Positions 46,115 to 55,800 of a stretch of 64,000 nt of DNA are shown here, one piece after another; position 1 is the first letter of the stretch; every line of letters begins with the position of its first letter. Position numbers and translations under genes: made by a program. The stretch comes from an uncultured Paraprevotella sp. (GTDB lineage: Bacteria > Bacteroidota > Bacteroidia > Bacteroidales > Bacteroidaceae). A model generated the notes under the pieces. It was not told where the DNA came from and ran no database searches. It saw nothing but the letters and a program-made list of their open reading frames with translations. The stretch lies in contig CALUKY010000012.1 in assembly GCA_944321345.1 (NCBI GenBank), forward strand, positions 1-64,000, written 5' to 3'.

Positions 46115-46495
46115 ATGAAGAACGACGGTTTTACCTTGCGCAAGCGGTTGCGCAGTTTTGGTTATGCTTTTCACGGGATCCGTTTGCTGATAACTCAGGA
46201 AGCCAATGCCTGGATTCATTGCTTTGCGGCTGTGTGTGTGGTCGTGGCCGGTTTCTTTTTCGGTATCAGCATGTCGGAATGGATAGCTGTGATATTCGCC
46301 ATCGGCATGGTGCTGGCTGCTGAGGCGGTCAATTCCGCAATAGAAGCCTTGGCCGACCGGGTAACCCAAGAGTATGATGAGGCCATCAAGCGCACCAAGG
46401 ATTTGGCATCCGGTGCGGTACTGATTTTAGCCATTACTGCGGCAATTATCGGATGTATTATTTTTATTCCAAAAATCGTATTATGGTTGTCTTGA
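46115..46495 (+). CDS. dgkA: diacylglycerol/undecaprenol kinase
   Basis: This 126-residue integral-membrane lipid kinase has three hydrophobic helices and the signature EAVNSAIEALADR, which holds the metal-binding and catalytic Glu residues, preceded by a basic amphipathic N-terminal helix. In Bacteroidetes and Firmicutes such proteins may phosphorylate undecaprenol rather than diacylglycerol. It begins seven bases after xth. Its end overlaps the start of the PAP2 gene by 13 bases. Confidence 0.92.
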   Translation: MKNDGFTLRKRLRSFGYAFHGIRLLITQEANAWIHCFAAVCVVVAGFFFGISMSEWIAVIFAIGMVLAAEAVNSAIEALADRVTQEYDEAIKRTKDLASGAVLILAITAAIIGCIIFIPKIVLWLS

Positions 46496-47049
46496 GAAAA
46501 ATAACCTTATTGTTCCTTTTGTGTCTGTTTCTTTTGCCACTGCGGGCGCAGGAGTTCCAGCCCACTCCGGCGCAACGGGGTGTGCGTACCAGCGGAGATG
46601 TGGCTGTTGGCATGCTGGCAGCGGCCGGATTGACAGCCGTGCTGGTGCAAAAAGACTGGCAGGGATTGAAACAGGGCGCTTTGTCGGGGGTAACCACTTT
46701 AGGTGTGACCTATGCCTTGAAGTATCTGGTCAAGAAAGAACGTCCCGATCACAGTGATTTCCATTCTTTCCCCTCAATGCATACTTCTGCGGCTTTCACG
46801 GCGGCAGCTTTCATCCAGCGCCGTTACGGTTGGAAATGGGGAGCACCGGCATATGCCCTGTCGGCTTATGTCGGCTGGACCCGTGTGTTCGGAAAGAAAC
46901 ACGACTGGTGGGATGTGGTCGCCGGTGCAGCTATCGGTGCAGGTAGCAGTTATATTTATACACGTCCTTTTATGCGTAAGCATGATGTGGTGTTGGCTCC
47001 TGTAGCGGCTCCCGGCACTTATGGCCTTTATGCCTCTATGAAGTTTTGA
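46483..47049 (+). CDS. PAP2-family lipid phosphatase
   Basis: This 188-residue protein begins at 46483 (MVVLRKITLL), a signal-like hydrophobic segment ending LRAQ; the frame reaches back to 46453. The three phosphatase motifs are present: KKERPDHS (KxxxxxRP), FPSMHTSAA (PSGH-like) and WTRVFGKKHDWWDVVAG (SRxxxxxHxxxD-like). It removes phosphate from lipid or isoprenyl phosphates outside the inner membrane. Cotranscription and overlap with a lipid kinase gene suggest that both act on one lipid pool, possibly undecaprenyl phosphate; this is inference. Confidence 0.88.
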   Translation: MVVLRKITLLFLLCLFLLPLRAQEFQPTPAQRGVRTSGDVAVGMLAAAGLTAVLVQKDWQGLKQGALSGVTTLGVTYALKYLVKKERPDHSDFHSFPSMHTSAAFTAAAFIQRRYGWKWGAPAYALSAYVGWTRVFGKKHDWWDVVAGAAIGAGSSYIYTRPFMRKHDVVLAPVAAPGTYGLYASMKF

Positions 47050-47090
47050 AACAAGTCTGTGTTTTCAATCGAACAACATAAAGTTTATGG

Positions 47091-47154
47091 ATTACTGCCC
47101 CGTCAGTAATCAATTACTGTACTGAAAGTAATCCATTACTGACGGGGCAGTAAT
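47091..47154. repeat. perfect 20-base inverted repeat
   Basis: The 20 bases at 47091-47110 are the exact reverse complement of 47135-47154. Each arm is itself bounded by ATTACTG and CAGTAAT, and the 24-base middle carries further ATTACTG- and AGTAAT-like pieces, so several foldings are possible. It lies 40 bases after the PAP2 stop and just before a separate terminator. Confidence 0.8.
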
Positions 47155-47162
47155 GGAAAAAC

Positions 47163-47195
47163 AAAAAAGGACCGGAGAAATCCGGTCCTTTTTTT
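47163..47195. terminator. bidirectional terminator
   Basis: AAAAAAGGACCGGA pairs with TCCGGTCCTTTTTT, four-base loop, A run before and T run after. It serves the PAP2 (+) and NlpC/P60 (-) genes. Confidence 0.9.
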
Positions 47196-47211
47196 ATGCT
47201 GTATTGCTCGA

Positions 47212-47700
47212 TTAAGCTTCCAAAACTCTTCTGGCCCCTACATAACGCTTGCTGTAGTAAGGCTCTGTAGACGAAGAAATGCAGATTCCTTTACGGCTGG
47301 CATGAATAAAGGAAAAAGCTCCGGTTTCTTCGTTGACATCGGTAACAATACCGACATGTCCGATTGTTTTCTTGGAACTGGATCCTCCGAAAAATACCAG
47401 ATCACCTTTTTGCAGTTCCTTTTTGCTGTCTACTTTGACTCCTTCCTTGAATTGAGTGCGTGAAGAGCGGGTCAGCAGAATGTTTTCCTTTTTGAACACA
47501 TAAGTGGTAAAGCCAGAACAGTCAAATCCGATTTTGGGATTCATGTTTCCACTGCGGTAAGGAACTCCGATATATTTCATCGCTCTTTCTACTATGTCTT
47601 CTCCAGTAACGGATTCTGCCTCGTCGGTAAGTAATCTCTGCCCCAAAACCTGGGTGGTTGCTGTAAAACAAAATAGAAGTAATGCGATGATATATTTCAT
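47212..47700 (-). CDS. NlpC/P60-family cell-wall peptidase
   Basis: A 162-residue exported cysteine peptidase. The start at 47700 gives a clean signal peptide (MKYIIALLLFCFTATTQVLG); the frame reaches back nine codons. The catalytic triad is C61 (GFDCSGF), H115 (IGHVGIV) and H133 (FIHASRKG). The enzyme cuts peptide cross-links or stems of peptidoglycan. It has no added wall-binding domain. There is a 109-base gap to the next gene, in which I see nothing. Confidence 0.92.
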   Translation of the reverse strand: MKYIIALLLFCFTATTQVLGQRLLTDEAESVTGEDIVERAMKYIGVPYRSGNMNPKIGFDCSGFTTYVFKKENILLTRSSRTQFKEGVKVDSKKELQKGDLVFFGGSSSKKTIGHVGIVTDVNEETGAFSFIHASRKGICISSSTEPYYSKRYVGARRVLEA

Positions 47701-47836
47701 AAATGATAACTTTTTCTGTTCAATCAATTCAACTAATGATTTTTTTATCGCCTTAAAGTTACGAAAAAAAATGTTGACGACCTGGGCGTATTAACAGAAA
47801 GTAAGGCTTTTATGAAACTTTTTTGATAAATGGCCC

Positions 47837-48043
47837 TTAGTATTTAATTAACCGTTTCGGAGAACCGCTCCAGGAACAACCCAAACAGAAAACTACAGTA
47901 GTATCAAATCCTTCAAGTGAATCCGTGGGATATTTGGTGTACACTTCACCATTCTCGTCCACATACACTAAACATCGGTCGCCTTTTTCGTTTTTCACGT
48001 AAAAGGCGCCGATTTTACATTGTGGGCAAAGCATTTTTCTCAT
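47837..48043 (-). CDS. small CxxC zinc-ribbon-like protein
   Basis: A 68-residue protein with CPQC near the N terminus (C6, C9) and CLGC near the C terminus (C53, C56), a spacing able to bind one zinc. The rest is mainly beta-strand-like, with a YVDENGEVYTKYP segment. Coding potential is supported by its position: it begins 11 bases after the stop of the DUF2027-Smr gene on the same strand. I do not recognise the family. A role as small partner of the Smr protein is a guess. Confidence 0.7.
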   Translation of the reverse strand: MRKMLCPQCKIGAFYVKNEKGDRCLVYVDENGEVYTKYPTDSLEGFDTTVVFCLGCSWSGSPKRLIKY

Positions 48044-48054
48044 GACCGCTGTTT

Positions 48055-49191
48055 TTAGTGAATGGTTACCATCGTCGCTCCATAGCCATATTCCTGGAAA
48101 GAAGCATCCTGATAAGAACAGTTCTTGTATTTATGCTTCAGTTCTTTGATCAGTGCATTGCGAAGCACTCCTTCCCCTTTGCCGTGAATGAAGACAATCT
48201 TACGGTTTTTCTGTCCTTTGTTGGCTTCCATCACCTTATTGAATTCCTCCAACTGACGGTTCAGAATCTCACGGTTACTCAGTCCGGCTGTATTGTCAAG
48301 CAACTCGGTAATGTGCAGATCCACTTCCAGAATGCCGTTGTCTTTTTTCGGTTTTCCGGCTTTCTGTGTCGGTTTTTCGTCTGTAGATTTCTTCAGAAGC
48401 GCCTCCTTGATCTGTTCCGCATCAATAAAAACTTCACGTGCCGGAGCATCATTACGTACAATCTCATAAATCAGGGCCGGTTCCTCGAAGAAATCACTCT
48501 GCTGGAACGCGTGTGTCTTGTAGAACTTCACTGCGTCGATGCGGAAGGTTGCGTTGATGGTAGGCTTGATCAGGAACGGTTTGTTTTTCTTGTAGGCGGT
48601 AGCCTGTACGCAGACACGTTCCATATCGTTCAGATCCTCACGTCCGAATTCTTCTACAAAGAGTTTGGTATTCGGCTCCACAATGGCCTGATGGCGCAGT
48701 TTCCAGCTGTTGCCTTCAGCGCTCATGTACACAAAGTTCAGATAATAGTTGGTGTCATTTACCAGATATGCCTCAAACTTGGTACTGGTCATCTCCTTCG
48801 GAGTAGTGGGCACAAAGGCCAGGAAGATGTTCAGTTTGTCACCGTCGCGACGCTCCACCGGGCGCGGCTCAAAAGTGATGGTCTTGTCATCTTCGTCATC
48901 GTCAAAGGCATGTACCAGTGTGTCCGGCTTTTCTGAACGGAAACGGCTGCTGGGGGTACCACCACCGGTAAAACCGCTACCGTAGGAACCCTTCATGTCA
49001 ATGGTGCGGGTGCCTGTATTAACTTTGGCTATATTATAGTCGTTGGTGTCTACCACGACGCATTCGCGAATCAGCATGGGGATATCAAAGCCGTCCTCAT
49101 CCTGTACCAACACTGTATCCTTGTCCTGAAAACCGGTTACTACACCGCCTCCTACTTCGCTCAGGAATCTAACTTTATCTCCTATCTTCAT
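48055..49191 (-). CDS. DUF2027 domain protein with C-terminal Smr domain
   Basis: This 378-residue protein opens with an SH3-like KIGDKVRFLSEVGGGVVTGF segment, followed by the DUF2027 core (about 60-250) and a linker. It ends in an Smr domain (about 295-378) with EVDLHITELL and the HGKGEGVLRNAL loop. Smr domains nick or bind nucleic acids, and in MutS2 they act on branched DNA or on stalled ribosomes. This arrangement is characteristic of Bacteroidetes. No signal peptide, so cytoplasmic. Divergent from queA. Confidence 0.88.
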   Translation of the reverse strand: MKIGDKVRFLSEVGGGVVTGFQDKDTVLVQDEDGFDIPMLIRECVVVDTNDYNIAKVNTGTRTIDMKGSYGSGFTGGGTPSSRFRSEKPDTLVHAFDDDEDDKTITFEPRPVERRDGDKLNIFLAFVPTTPKEMTSTKFEAYLVNDTNYYLNFVYMSAEGNSWKLRHQAIVEPNTKLFVEEFGREDLNDMERVCVQATAYKKNKPFLIKPTINATFRIDAVKFYKTHAFQQSDFFEEPALIYEIVRNDAPAREVFIDAEQIKEALLKKSTDEKPTQKAGKPKKDNGILEVDLHITELLDNTAGLSNREILNRQLEEFNKVMEANKGQKNRKIVFIHGKGEGVLRNALIKELKHKYKNCSYQDASFQEYGYGATMVTIH

Positions 49192-49262
49192 GATTTAACT
49201 GACTTTTTGATTATATCTTACTGCAAATATATTAATTTTGCAATTAAATTAAAAGACTAGTC

Positions 49263-50522
49263 ATGGAAGAAACCAGACATATAAAGATAAAAGACTTTAA
49301 TTATCATTTACCGGACGAGCGAATTGCTAAATTTCCTTTAGCTGAGCGTGATTCGTCCAAACTTTTGTTGTATCGTAAAGGAGAGGTTCAGGAAGATACT
49401 TTCGTGAATCTGCCTCAATATCTGCCCGAAGGGGCTCTGATGGTGTTCAACAACACGAAAGTGATTCAGGCGCGTTTGCATTTCCGCAAGGAAACGGGTG
49501 CGTTGATCGAGGTGTTCTGCCTGGAGCCGGCTGTGCCGCACGATTATGTGCTGATGTTTCAGCAGACCCGAAGCTGTAGCTGGTACTGCATGATCGGCAA
49601 CCTGAAGAAGTGGAAAAACGGTGCGTTGAAGCGGACCGTTACCGTGCGCGGACAGGAAATCGAACTCACCGTGACTCGAGGTGAAATGCACGGTAACAGT
49701 CATCAGGTAGATTTTGTCTGGAACAATGATGAAGTGACCTGGGCCGAAATTTTGGATGCTGTGGGCGAACTGCCGATTCCGCCGTATCTGAACCGGGAAA
49801 CTCAGGAAAGCGACAAGGAAACCTATCAGACCGTTTATTCCAAAATCAAAGGAAGTGTGGCTGCACCGACAGCCGGTCTGCACTTCACGGAACGGGTGCT
49901 CGAAGCGTTGGACCGTCATGGCATTGACCGTGAGGAGGTGACCTTGCATGTGGGAGCCGGTACGTTCAAGCCCGTAAAAAGCGAGGAAATCGAAGGACAT
50001 GAGATGCATACGGAATATATCTGTGTGAACAAGCGGACCATCGAGAAGCTGATTGCCCACGGGGGGGGCTGCATCGCAGTAGGAACCACTTCGGTACGTA
50101 CCTTGGAAAGTCTTTATTACATCGGAGTCTATCTGGCTACTCATCCTGATGCTTCGGAAGAGGAATTGCATGTGCAGCAATGGACTCCTTATGAATATGC
50201 CGAGCAGACCCGTCCACAGGGCAGTGAACCCGACGGGCGTCCGGAGGCTTTAACTACGATAGAGGCTTTGCAGAACATTCTGAACTATCTGGAACGCAAT
50301 GAACTGAATGCTCTGCACACCAGTACACAGATTATCATTGCTCCTGGCTATACCTATCATGTAGTGCGGATGATGGTTACCAATTTCCATCAGCCGCAAA
50401 GCACTCTGCTGCTTTTGGTGTCAGCCTTTGTACATGGCGACTGGCATAAAATCTATGACTATGCTCTGGAACACGACTTCCGTTTCCTGAGTTATGGCGA
50501 CAGCTCTCTGCTGATTCCCTAA
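49263..50522 (+). CDS. queA: S-adenosylmethionine:tRNA ribosyltransferase-isomerase
   Basis: This 419-residue enzyme transfers the ribosyl part of SAM to preQ1-tRNA, giving epoxyqueuosine. The N-terminal FNYHLPDERIAKFP, the ALMVFNNTKVIQARL block, PIPPYLNR, the AAPTAGLHFT motif and the C-terminal NFHQPQSTLLLLVSAF are all present. It is about 60 residues longer than the E. coli protein, with the extra in the middle, as I remember for Bacteroidetes. First of a run of four + strand genes. A -7-like TAATTTTG is at 49233-49240. Confidence 0.95.
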   Translation: MEETRHIKIKDFNYHLPDERIAKFPLAERDSSKLLLYRKGEVQEDTFVNLPQYLPEGALMVFNNTKVIQARLHFRKETGALIEVFCLEPAVPHDYVLMFQQTRSCSWYCMIGNLKKWKNGALKRTVTVRGQEIELTVTRGEMHGNSHQVDFVWNNDEVTWAEILDAVGELPIPPYLNRETQESDKETYQTVYSKIKGSVAAPTAGLHFTERVLEALDRHGIDREEVTLHVGAGTFKPVKSEEIEGHEMHTEYICVNKRTIEKLIAHGGGCIAVGTTSVRTLESLYYIGVYLATHPDASEEELHVQQWTPYEYAEQTRPQGSEPDGRPEALTTIEALQNILNYLERNELNALHTSTQIIIAPGYTYHVVRMMVTNFHQPQSTLLLLVSAFVHGDWHKIYDYALEHDFRFLSYGDSSLLIP

Positions 50523-50535
50523 ATAAAATTTGAAC

Positions 50536-51060
50536 ATGATGATACAGACAAAGAAAGACGATGATACGGAAATGTTGCCTTTGGTAGACGAAAACGGTCT
50601 GCTCATCGGAGCGGCTACCCGCAAGGAATGCCACGACGGCAGCAAACCACTGCACCCGGTAGTGCATCTGCATGTATTCAATGAGGCCGGAGAACTTTAT
50701 CTGCAAAAACGTCCGGAATGGAAAACCATACAGCCGGGCAAATGGGATACTGCCGTGGGCGGACATGTAGACTTGGGCGAGAATGCCGAAATGGCTCTGA
50801 AGCGCGAAGCCGCCGAGGAACTCGGACTGAAAGAGTTTGAACCGGAACTTTTGGAAACTTATGTCTACGAGTCAGACGTGGAAAAAGAGCTGGTCTTTAC
50901 TTACCGGTGTACTTGTACCGGTCCGATTGCGCCGAGCGGAGAAACCGATGGAGGAGCATTCTGGAAACTGGAGCATATAACCGCACAGTTGGAACAGGGA
51001 GTCTTTACACCTAATTTTGAAACAGAATACCGACGCTTTTTCTTGAAAGAAAAGGCTTGA
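50536..51060 (+). CDS. NUDIX hydrolase
   Basis: A 174-residue protein with a complete Nudix box, GGHVDLGENAEMALKREAAEELG (split by the usual Gx5Ex7REUxEExGU positions). It is preceded by LPLVDENGLLIGAATRKECH and VVHLHVFNEAGELYLQKRP, which recall the isopentenyl-diphosphate isomerase/YfcD subgroup. The start is taken at 50536; a TTG at 50530 is in frame. It would hydrolyse a nucleoside diphosphate linked to another group; the substrate is unknown. It is eight to fourteen bases after queA and ten before the GNAT gene. Confidence 0.88.
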   Translation: MMIQTKKDDDTEMLPLVDENGLLIGAATRKECHDGSKPLHPVVHLHVFNEAGELYLQKRPEWKTIQPGKWDTAVGGHVDLGENAEMALKREAAEELGLKEFEPELLETYVYESDVEKELVFTYRCTCTGPIAPSGETDGGAFWKLEHITAQLEQGVFTPNFETEYRRFFLKEKA

Positions 51061-51070
51061 GAAAAGCGCT

Positions 51071-51574
51071 ATGATGGTGATACGGAGAATGATACCTGCC
51101 GATTGGGAACCGATGCGTCAGATTTATGCCTATTATATAGAGCATACCACCATTACATTTGATGTGCAAATACCGGACATGGAGGCTTATGCCCGGAAAA
51201 TGAGAGATATCTGTGAGGAAGGGATCGCTTGGACATGCGAAGACGACGGACGGGTTGTGGGATTTTGCTATGCCCATCGCTGGAAAGAAAAAGAAGCCTA
51301 TGCAGGTACCCGGGAAACCACCGTTTACGTGCATCCTGATGAAAAGGGACGGGGAATCGGCTTACGGCTGATGAAACAACTGATAACCGATGCCGAAGCG
51401 CAGGGAGTACATGCGTTGATAGCCTGCATCACCTGTCCGAACACCGCCAGTGAGCATTTGCATGAGAACTTGGGTTTTGTTCCGGTATCCCGCTTCCGGG
51501 AAGTAGGCCAGAAGTTTGGCACATGGCTTGATGTTGCCGATTATCAGTTACTATTGCCGGCTAACGCAAAATAA
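51071..51574 (+). CDS. GNAT acetyltransferase (phosphinothricin-acetyltransferase-like)
   Basis: A 167-residue protein of the Pat/Bar branch of GNAT enzymes. IRRMIPADWEPMRQIYAYYIEHT opens the fold, TTVYVHPDEKGRGIGLRLMKQLI is the acetyl-CoA-binding V-x-x-x-x-R-G-x-G region, and SEHLHENLGFV is the usual C-terminal helix and strand. In this subgroup small amine-containing molecules such as methionine sulfoximine or amino acids are acetylated; the actual substrate is unknown. The first two codons are both ATG, so the start could be 51071 or 51074. Confidence 0.88.
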   Translation: MMVIRRMIPADWEPMRQIYAYYIEHTTITFDVQIPDMEAYARKMRDICEEGIAWTCEDDGRVVGFCYAHRWKEKEAYAGTRETTVYVHPDEKGRGIGLRLMKQLITDAEAQGVHALIACITCPNTASEHLHENLGFVPVSRFREVGQKFGTWLDVADYQLLLPANAK

Positions 51575-51628
51575 ATGAATATAGTTTTCAGGATCAATTA
51601 ATAATATCTTTAGAAAAAGAGTACGTAT

Positions 51629-52612
51629 ATGGAACAATTATTTCGGGTCGGTATCATCGGTGCCGGTCATATCGCAGCCCTGATGGCAGAAACTGTGCGC
51701 CGCATGCCGGACGCTCATCTTTATGCCATTGCTTCGCGCAGTCTGGAAAAAGCCCGGGAATTTCAGGATAAATGGGGTGTGGAAAAGGCTTACGGTTCTT
51801 ATGAAGAACTGATACAGGATCCGGATGTGGATTTGATATATATTGCAACTCCACATTCGCATCACTATGAACAGGTACGTTCTTGCCTGCTACATGACAA
51901 GGCTGTGCTGTGCGAAAAAACATTTACTGCCAATAAGGCGCAGGCAGAAGATTTGGTGGCTTTGGCCCGTGAACGTAAGGTTTTTCTTGGTGAAGCGATA
52001 TGGACCCGCTATATGCCTTTTTCCAAAGAGATTGTCCGGCTGGTACATTCCGGCGAACTGATCGGCCGGCCGTATATGTTGACCGCTAATCTGGGTTATC
52101 CGATAGAGGATAAGGAGCGTATCCGCAAGCCGGAATTGTGTGGAGGCGCCTTGCTTGATTTGGGTGTTTATCCCATCAATCTCGCTTTTATGATCTTTGG
52201 GAATGCACCGGAACGTATTTTGTCCTGCTGCAGCAAAAACGAATTGGGAGTGGATTTGCAGAATAGCATAACGTTTGTTTATCCCGAAGGAGAGATGGCC
52301 GTGATGCAGACTACAGCCCGTTGTGTCAATGACCGTATGGGAATTGTGTCGGGTGATAAAGGCTATCTGGTTATCGATAATATCAACAATCCGCAAACAG
52401 TGACGGTATATGATGCCAGTCATCAGCAGACTGGAGTTTACACCTGTCCGCCACAGATTACCGGTTATGAATATGAAGTGCGTGCGGCTATCGAAGCTAT
52501 CCGTAAAAGAGCGGTAGAACCGGAAGACATGCCTCATGCAGAGACGCTGCATATCATGGGATTGTTGGATGCCCTACGTCAAGAGTGGGGAGTGGTTTAT
52601 CCTACAGATTGA
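51629..52612 (+). CDS. Gfo/Idh/MocA-family oxidoreductase
   Basis: This 327-residue NAD(P)-dependent dehydrogenase has a Rossmann domain (GIIGAGHIAALMA at the N terminus), IYIATPHSHHYE, the EKP-like motif LCEKTFTAN with the catalytic Lys, then an alpha/beta substrate domain with GGALLDLGVYPINL, holding the Asp and His-position residues usual in this family. The EKT form and the tail resemble trans-1,2-dihydrobenzene-1,2-diol dehydrogenase-like members. The substrate is probably a sugar or cyclic polyol. It follows the GNAT gene by 54 bases and ends with a terminator. Confidence 0.88.
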   Translation: MEQLFRVGIIGAGHIAALMAETVRRMPDAHLYAIASRSLEKAREFQDKWGVEKAYGSYEELIQDPDVDLIYIATPHSHHYEQVRSCLLHDKAVLCEKTFTANKAQAEDLVALARERKVFLGEAIWTRYMPFSKEIVRLVHSGELIGRPYMLTANLGYPIEDKERIRKPELCGGALLDLGVYPINLAFMIFGNAPERILSCCSKNELGVDLQNSITFVYPEGEMAVMQTTARCVNDRMGIVSGDKGYLVIDNINNPQTVTVYDASHQQTGVYTCPPQITGYEYEVRAAIEAIRKRAVEPEDMPHAETLHIMGLLDALRQEWGVVYPTD

Positions 52613-52647
52613 TTCTAAAAAATCATTTTTTTGATAGAGTTGCTCTC

Positions 52648-52683
52648 GGGCCTGTTATATAACGATATGACAGGCCCTTTTCT
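52648..52683 (+). terminator. terminator after the oxidoreductase gene
   Basis: GGGCCTGT (52648-52655) pairs with ACAGGCCC (52670-52677), followed by a TTTTCT run. Confidence 0.8.
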
Positions 52684-52759
52684 ATTACTGCGGGGAATCT
52701 TAATGTTAAAGTCTGTCTAACATGCCTGTATTATATTCGTAAAAAACAAATTAATCATG

Positions 52760-52767
52760 TATATTTG
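52760..52767 (+). promoter_or_regulatory. -7 element upstream of the sialidase-like gene
   Basis: TATATTTG matches the -7 consensus 42 bases before the start codon; TTCG lies about 20 bases upstream in place of TTTG. Partial match. Confidence 0.5.
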
Positions 52768-52809
52768 CAGAAATTATGTTTCAATTCTAACTATTAAACC
52801 AAAACATTT

Positions 52810-55800
52810 ATGAAGAAAACTTTTACAATGATGATGCTCTTACTTGTGAGCTGTGTCTTTTCTTCTGTATGGGCGGCAGATGTGTTGCCCGAGGTGGGAA
52901 AAACATATCTGATTAAGAGTGACAATGTCGATGCGCAAAAGCAGGAGCAGGATTATTACCTGTACAATGACAATGGGACTTTAAAACTCTCTGCTTATGC
53001 TCTGGGGGATGACAATTACCTGTGGACCTGTGAGAAGGAGGGTGATAATTTCCGTTTCAAGAACAAGGCAGGAAAGTATCTGGGACATAAGGCCATGAAT
53101 GATGCGGCCTATGATTTCAAGATTGACCCCGCAAAGAAGGTGAACGAGGGCTGTCTGCCTTTGTATGCCGTAAAAGATAATCGTTATATGCTGGTGAAAA
53201 ACGGTGGAGGAGCTTTTGACCAGGCCGACAAGACTTATAACAAGGCCGTTGACGGTTTCTCTAGCGACTACATTTTCGAGGAGTTTTCCGAGAACGACCG
53301 CATGCTTACGGTTCTGGTAGAGCCGGCCGGAAGTCCGATTGCTTTTTCCTGGAACGGAGAGAACCATAATGGAATCTGTAACTTTATCCACCACAACGGT
53401 GAGGCGATCAATGAAGCTACGTTGAGCGCACAAATGGAAGAAGACCCGGCCAGTCTGTATGAATTCCTGGGCTTCTTTGAAGGGGACCAGAATCTGGGCA
53501 AAACCGTTGAGATCTCTTCTCTGGAAAAGAACCGTGTCATTACCGCCAAGTTTGGATTCAATGCTTGCTGCAGCGCATACGGTGAGAAGTGGATTCGTGT
53601 CATTTGGAATTCAAATCCTTCTTATGTGATGGGACTTCCAGTAAGCGAATCGTATGCCGATGTTGCTCCTAAGACTATTATTTCTGATCTGGGTGCAGAA
53701 AATCAGTTGTGGTGTTTCGTAGGTACTCCGGAAAACTTCAAGATTTACAACAAGGCGGCAGGCGAAACACTGGCTCTGGCTACTGAAGGCACAAATTATA
53801 CCAATGGTACAGCTACTAGCATGAAGGATGCTGCTTCTGCTACTTCTTGGCATCTGGTGAGCAAGAACGGTTGGAACATCTCTCCAGTTGAAACCGAAGA
53901 CTGGGGATTGAATTCTTACGCCGGCGTAGGAAATGTTTTGAAGTTATATGGCAATGGTGATGTCGGCAATATCTGGAACTTCCAAAAGGCAGGTGAAAAT
54001 GCTTTGAACTTCCAGGTTGTTGTTAACGGAACTCCTAAGGCTTTGAATACCAATATCGGTCAGTTGAAGATGAATATGGGCTCTGTTAGCAGTCTGGTTA
54101 ACGTAACTCTTTCACAGAAAGACGGACAGAAATTCTACTTGGCAAACAATGTGAAACTGAGTTTCATGTTAAGCGGTAATCAGTATAGAGGCTATAAGTT
54201 CAAGGGCTTCCAGGTAAATGACGGTGAGTTGCAGGATACGATTAAGAATTTGCCTTTCGATGCTTCTTTGAAGACAATTACCGCTGTTTATGACGTAGAT
54301 ACCGAAGATCCTTCTCAGTATCTGTTCTATACCCCGGGCTACCAGAACCATCCGTATCGTATCCCGGCCATTACTACAACAAAAGACAACAAGGTACTGG
54401 CCATCTCAGACTTCCGTTGGTGCAATAATGATATCGGTTTCGGACATGTAGACATTGTCGGACGCATCAGTGCCGATAACGGAGAAACTTGGAGCGATCA
54501 GTTTAATATCGCTGTAGGTACTGGTGCGAGCGGTGCCAAAGATTGTGGTTATGGTGATGCCGCCGTAGTAACCGACCGTGAAACCGGAAAGATCCTGATC
54601 ATGTGCTGTACTGGTAACCAGTTCTACAGCTATGGAAACCGTGAGAACCCGCTTCGTTCTGCCCGTCTGTACAGTGATAACAACGGTGAGACCTGGAGCA
54701 AGCCGGAAGATATCACAGATCAGATGTATGCTCTGTTGCCAAACTCACAGGGACAGTTCATCGGAGCCGGAAAGATCTGCCAGTCACGCAAGGTGAAGGT
54801 CGGCGAATACTATCGTCTGTATGCTGCCCTGTGTACCCGTCCGGGCGGAAACTATGTCATCTATTCGGATGACTTTGGTAAGACCTGGGCAGTTTTGGGT
54901 GGCAACGAAACCAGTTGTGCTCCTAGTGGTGACGAACCTAAGTGTGAAGAATTGCCGGACGGAAGCGTAGTATTGAGCAGCCGTAAGTATAGCGGACGTT
55001 ATTTCAATATCTATAAATATGATGACGCGGCTACGGCAACCGGAAAGTGGCTGGGTGTTGTTTCTTCTAATGACATAGAAGGTGGTTTGAAGGTTGGCAA
55101 CAATTCAACTAATGGTGAGATCCAATTGGTTAAGGTTATCAAGAAGGATGATAAGTCATTCCACTATATGATGATTCAGTCTATCCCTTACGGACAGATT
55201 AATAGTGGTGATGAGGCACGAAGCAATGTATGTATTTTCTATAAGGTCTTCGACGAGTATACCATGAATGATACTAAAGAACTGGCTACAGGCTGGACTC
55301 GTGGTATGCTGTTCGAGAATGCCAAAGGTGCTTATTCAACGATGTGTATCCAACCCGACAAGAAATTGGGCTTCTTCTATGAAGAGGGACCGAACAACTA
55401 TTGTATGGTTTACCGTCCGATCAGTATCGAAGAGTTGACAGGTGATGTATATACTATGTATGATTCGGCAATTCATGGTGAAATTGATGAAGAGGAGCGT
55501 GCATTGGAAGCTGCGAAAGCTGAAGCTCAGGCTGTGTTGGACGAACTGGCAGAAAAGCATGCTACAACTCCTGCTTATGGTGAGTATCCTACTTCTGCTT
55601 ATAACGAACTGCAGACAGCTTATGAGGAAGTGACTATTGAAACCATTGATGAATTGGGCGATGCTGTTATCAAACTGAAGAACTCTTGCAACTGGCCAGT
55701 GTTTACCATTAATAATATGCATCCGACTTATGGCGTTGGAAAGTCTATTTATGATAACAACTCAGGTAGCTTATATTTCAAGAAAACCGATCTGAAGGAT

